Shown here: positions 31,501 through 33,620 of the stretch, one piece after another
How positions within the stretch are numbered: the stretch's first letter is position 1
Layout of the letters: every line of letters starts with the position of its first letter
Source of the DNA: Planctomycetales bacterium
Lineage (GTDB): Bacteria > Planctomycetota > JAKEIC01
Length of the DNA stretch: 33,620 nucleotides
Direction: 5' to 3'
NCBI GenBank assembly: GCA_022614695.1
Contig: JAKEIC010000034.1
Span: 1-33,620 of the forward strand
Notes under the pieces: generated by a model
Databases searched by the model: none
The model's input: only the letters and a program-made list of their open reading frames with translations
Told to the model about the DNA's origin: nothing
Program-made: the position numbers and the translations under genes

Positions 31501-33620
31501 GGGGGGACCGGGAGCTACTCGTGGAGTCTCAGCCCCACCACCGGCGCGGGCTCCCTCTCCGGGACGTCCGGCCAGACGGTCACGTACACCGCCGGGGGCG
31601 GCGGGACCACCGCGAGCCCGGTCTTCACCATCGCGACCGCGACCCTCTCCGACGGCGGGACCACCGGCACGCGCACCTGCTACTTCTACGTCTACAACAG
31701 CACCACCTACGGCTCGTACTACCCGATCCCCTACTACGCGTATCACTGGCGCGTGAACGACACGCAGACCTACTCGCGGCCCGGCCTCTCCGGGACCTGG
31801 GCCTTCACGTCGCGCCCCTCCGGCTGCACCGTGAACGGAGGGACCACAGCCACCGGCACGGCCGTCACCATGATGGTGGGCACGACCGGCGGGCTCACGG
31901 CCTACGACTTCGCCCACTACAACTACGGCACTGTCACGAGCGCCACGGCCACCGGCTACTTCTACTTCTACACCACGGCCCGGCCGTCGAACCTCACGAT
32001 CAGCCCGACCCGCCTCGACGGGTGGCTGCCCGGCGCGACCTACCAGTTCGGCTCGGGCGGGGGGACCTCGCCCTACACGTTCAGCCTCACGGTGAACGGC
32101 GGCGGCTCCTCGGTCACGACCGGGGGCCTCTACACGGCGGGGGCGACGAGCGTTTCCGCCGACACCGTGCAGCTCCGCGACACGACCGGCGTCACGGTGA
32201 CGTCGCAGATCTTCAAGTCGGTCGGCACGCCGCCGAACGGCAACGCCTACGTGGCCACGCCGGGCGCCCGGACGATCTTCACCAACTCGAGCGCGAATTC
32301 CGTGGACCAGCTCGTCTTCGCCGACGCGAACGACGACTTCGGGAGCCTGCAGGTCCTGAAGACCCTGGCCACGGGGCCGAGGGTCGTCGCGGGGACCATG
32401 GAGATCACCCCCATCCTCCTCACGATGATGAGCGCGACCTCCCAGACATTCACCGCGACGGGCGGCACGGCTCCCTACACGTTCTCGCTCGCGGTGAACA
32501 ACTCCGGGGCCTCCATCGGCGCCTCGACGGGCGTCTACACGGCGGGCACCACCGTGAACCGGGTGGACACGGTGCGTGTCCAGGATTCGGCGGGGAGGTT
32601 CGCGCGCGCGACGGTGAACGTGGTCTCCACGGCGGGCGCGCAGGCTCTCGAGATCCGGCCGCGCTACATCTACTACTTCTATCCCGGCCAGGCCTTCCAG
32701 TTCCGCGCCACCGGCGGGGTCGGGGGGGTGACCTGGACGTTGCAGCAGAACAACTCGGGGGCCGCGATCTCCGGTACGGGCGTCTACACCGCGGGCCCCG
32801 CGGGCAACGCACTCCAGGACACGATCCGCGTGGCCGACGCGGCGGGCAACTACGACATCGCCTGGGTCTACGTCTGGAACTGGAGCCCGTACGTCTATCC
32901 CCTTTGGGCCTACTTCGACTGGGACACCGGGGCGGGCAAGAGCCGGAACGGCTTCGATCCGGGCCAGACCCTGCGCATCACGACCGTCGGCCTCGGCACG
33001 AACCCGAACTGGACCTATTCGACCAACGCGTCGGGCGGCACGCTCACTTCCTCGGGGACCACGGCGACCTGGACGGTGGGAAGCACGGGCAACGTGACCG
33101 ACATGATCACCGCCGCTCAGGGAGGCACGAGCTACACGGGCTACTACAAGGTCCTGCCGCCTCCGATCTCGGTCTCGCCGTCGCTCGCCTCCGCGTTCGG
33201 CGGCACGATCCTGCGGTTCAGCGCGTCGGGAGGGACCGGAAGCTACACCTACTCGATCCTGAGCAACTCCTCCGGAGCATCGCTCGTCCAGAGCGGGACC
33301 CCGGCCGTCGGGATGTACACGGCGGGCGTCACGGCCGGGACCGACACGATCCGCGTCTCCGACGGGACCTCGTGGGCCGACGTCCAGGTCTCCGTCCTCG
33401 CCCAGGCGAACCCGACGAGCCTCTTCTGCTCGCACACCGACCTCTGGCACGGGGAGCTGGACCTGAGCGGCCGGATGGCGCGCGTCCGCCGGCAGGGCGC
33501 CACCCCTGTCGGTCAGGGGGACCTGATCTCGACGAACGGCGGGATCGGCGGGGCGACGAACCCGGCGCTGCGGATGGGGACGGGCGCCCAGCTCACCGTG
33601 GACCGGACGTTCGTGTGGAA
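28597..33620 (+). CDS. Very large secreted Ig-like repeat protein (3' partial, at least 1674 aa)
   Basis: The frame is open from ATG 28597 to the window end without a stop. A Sec signal peptide (MTRLLRG, hydrophobic core GALLAAGLAL, then AEA-A cleavage near residue 27) starts it. The N-terminal 290 residues are beta-rich (TDDVIIAAGHVVEIGNTTV), like G8/beta-helix surface domains. About 294-468 is a nidogen-like module (FSFTYYGTNYTTCYVCSNGF, CWDDLYI). After about residue 865 come Ig-like repeats of about 80-90 residues with the pattern xFxASGGTGxYxxSL, NNSGA, GVYTAG, DTIRVxD; copies lie near 31190, 31420, 31985, 32400, 32640 and 33160. Composition is Thr/Gly/Ser/Asn-rich with few Lys. It is probably a surface or exported adhesin or matrix protein. 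The C-terminal anchor is outside the window. Confidence 0.88.
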   Translation, partial: MTRLLRGLVSLGALLAAGLALSRPAEAATKISTGSGWWATSTIWSPTGVPSTTDDVIIAAGHVVEIGNTTVRVTYVVNSLETRPGGRLQRYNPGTTGTFQCGLRCAGVGPTGYSILNRGQIHNQVNSTTFIEANGPVHTDGSSIASRTSQAMGGFSWGWNNVNHGGQAWNHGHLGSNGDATPGICLILKGGTVTSPLAVTQAAAINIDSAPFAASLDALPRTYVRGFFRLGSNLEFFSFENRIEAAGSLDLNGYRLLAQGPVHVGDPSTNSTTYSMTTFTRGMTALTSPTNIWDGSVTIVDDSTQSVSIGFSFTYYGTNYTTCYVCSNGFLNFGTASASFSNTNVPTAGAPDAAVFGCWDDLYIRNQGTADRVNYATTGTSPNRVFTAEWLNVSHIISGTDDITFQVKLYETTNVAEIHYSTSNTWSNVTSSIGIEDQSGANGFDATGGSPNQATVPTTNFRFTPGTTTVQNCTLRIGDGTGTANVGTWPQFRITGGPASEWSYGALVEIPTGSHGSGSLGTAVLMYGSSRLNIYSEPTIPVALQNGLAPTFWIIGNLMVGGTGRVDIVVPSSPTNASNSLLQVGQDLSFENTMVVPKSGSAGWITQTGNHGPTGFPIVLVQSGAGGGNNFLPPSDWQGMAGGTTVGTTTAGWTATNSTVIHQGGANVFDDFRFVASGGNPGSAWGLHSVQIGLGQYQWGASTILITNGTNLAMGGLGTRFTLDGSALTVNGNRAALNGGGGNLFASSGAVFTQQKRPTNMPADGSIGVVDVNGNLQVTGSAAYNLGLAAAGENSTLRVLGQGTIPPSNISGVPQLVRQAPLGNLSIDDGGALTSPNASNILVFIGEKWHSSGVTLKIHPSKVTALLNGRTASFTASGGASPFSFALVSGGGTLTGATYTAPATGTGTAVIRVTDSATPSQFVDAVVTYQGLSTGPLSLSPGYENAATPGYCYYLRGDLGSTMALRAFGGTGSYSWSLSPTTGAGSLSGTSGQTVTYTAGGGGTTASPVFTIATATLSDGGTTGTRTCYFYVYNSTTYGSYYPIPYYAYHWRVNDTQTYSRPGLSGTWAFTSRPSGCTVNGGTTATGTAVTMMVGTTGGLTAYDFAHYNYGTVTSATATGYFYFYTTARPSNLTISPTRLDGWLPGATYQFGSGGGTSPYTFSLTVNGGGSSVTTGGLYTAGATSVSADTVQLRDTTGVTVTSQIFKSVGTPPNGNAYVATPGARTIFTNSSANSVDQLVFADANDDFGSLQVLKTLATGPRVVAGTMEITPILLTMMSATSQTFTATGGTAPYTFSLAVNNSGASIGASTGVYTAGTTVNRVDTVRVQDSAGRFARATVNVVSTAGAQALEIRPRYIYYFYPGQAFQFRATGGVGGVTWTLQQNNSGAAISGTGVYTAGPAGNALQDTIRVADAAGNYDIAWVYVWNWSPYVYPLWAYFDWDTGAGKSRNGFDPGQTLRITTVGLGTNPNWTYSTNASGGTLTSSGTTATWTVGSTGNVTDMITAAQGGTSYTGYYKVLPPPISVSPSLASAFGGTILRFSASGGTGSYTYSILSNSSGASLVQSGTPAVGMYTAGVTAGTDTIRVSDGTSWADVQVSVLAQANPTSLFCSHTDLWHGELDLSGRMARVRRQGATPVGQGDLISTNGGIGGATNPALRMGTGAQLTVDRTFVW

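Noticed and set aside
28534..33450. Minus-strand open frame of 1638 codons
   Set aside because: Shadow of the plus-strand secreted protein: composition is Arg/Gly/Asp/Val-rich with no domain, while the plus frame has SD, signal peptide and repeats.
1..33620. CRISPR arrays, tRNA or rRNA genes, intact insertion sequences
   Set aside because: Looked for by eye on both strands and not found; a covariance-model scan was not possible.

Overview
The window is a very GC-rich bacterial chromosome segment (well above 70% G+C by eye, nearly every third codon position G or C, many GTG starts). No rRNA, tRNA, CRISPR array or intact insertion sequence was seen. Two membrane Ser/Thr kinases (one fused to PEGA and formylglycine-generating-enzyme-type domains), a zinc-ribbon/HtrA-type protease, a kinase next to a PPP-like phosphatase, and a very large secreted protein with Ig-like repeats all suggest Planctomycetota or a close relative. 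This assignment is inference; no marker gene is present.

Layout. 1-1476: 5'-truncated DUF222/HNH-type protein. 1541-4272: membrane HtrA-like protease and dapF. 4305-5680: TlpA/thioredoxin-like protein read through an in-frame UGA (selenocysteine), then a lipoprotein. 5667-7290 (minus): Xaa-Pro aminopeptidase and a 78-aa protein. 7395-10187: kinase-PEGA-FGE fusion. 10202-17517: formate dehydrogenase locus: selenocysteine catalytic subunit, NuoE-NuoF fusion, Fe-S subunit carrying the detached N-terminal cluster domain of the catalytic subunit, a possible 22-aa ORF, a histone-deacetylase-like enzyme, a metallophosphoesterase and fdhD. 17563-20877: arsenate-reductase-like protein, TPR protein, PEBP lipoprotein (minus), zinc alcohol dehydrogenase, MagIII/Nth-like glycosylase. 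20874-24920: repeat-containing protein, second kinase, PPP-like phosphatase, panD. 24961-28284: anchored regulatory-domain/PDZ protein and a MoaB-cupin fusion. 28285-28596: structured intergenic region. 28597 to the window end: a secreted repeat protein of at least 1674 residues that runs off the edge.

The main result is selenium use. Two genes are interrupted by UGA exactly where a catalytic Cys/Sec is expected: formate dehydrogenase (UGA at 10454, followed by a hairpin with the GGUCU loop known from E. coli fdhF) and the TlpA-like protein (UGA at 4527, replacing the first Cys of CxxC, followed by a GC hairpin at the right distance). A standard gene caller would break both. The formate dehydrogenase is also split and permuted: its N-terminal Fe4S4 domain lies at the C-terminus of the third gene of the operon. 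FdhD and the MoaB-like protein fit molybdenum or tungsten cofactor biogenesis for this enzyme.

Gene expression also looks distinctive. Many transcription units have a TANNNT -10 box ending only 6-11 nt before the start codon, with no Shine-Dalgarno, which predicts leaderless mRNAs. Genes inside operons are instead joined by GTGA/ATGA four-base overlaps. The secreted giant is an exception, with a long leader and an almost perfect anti-SD match.
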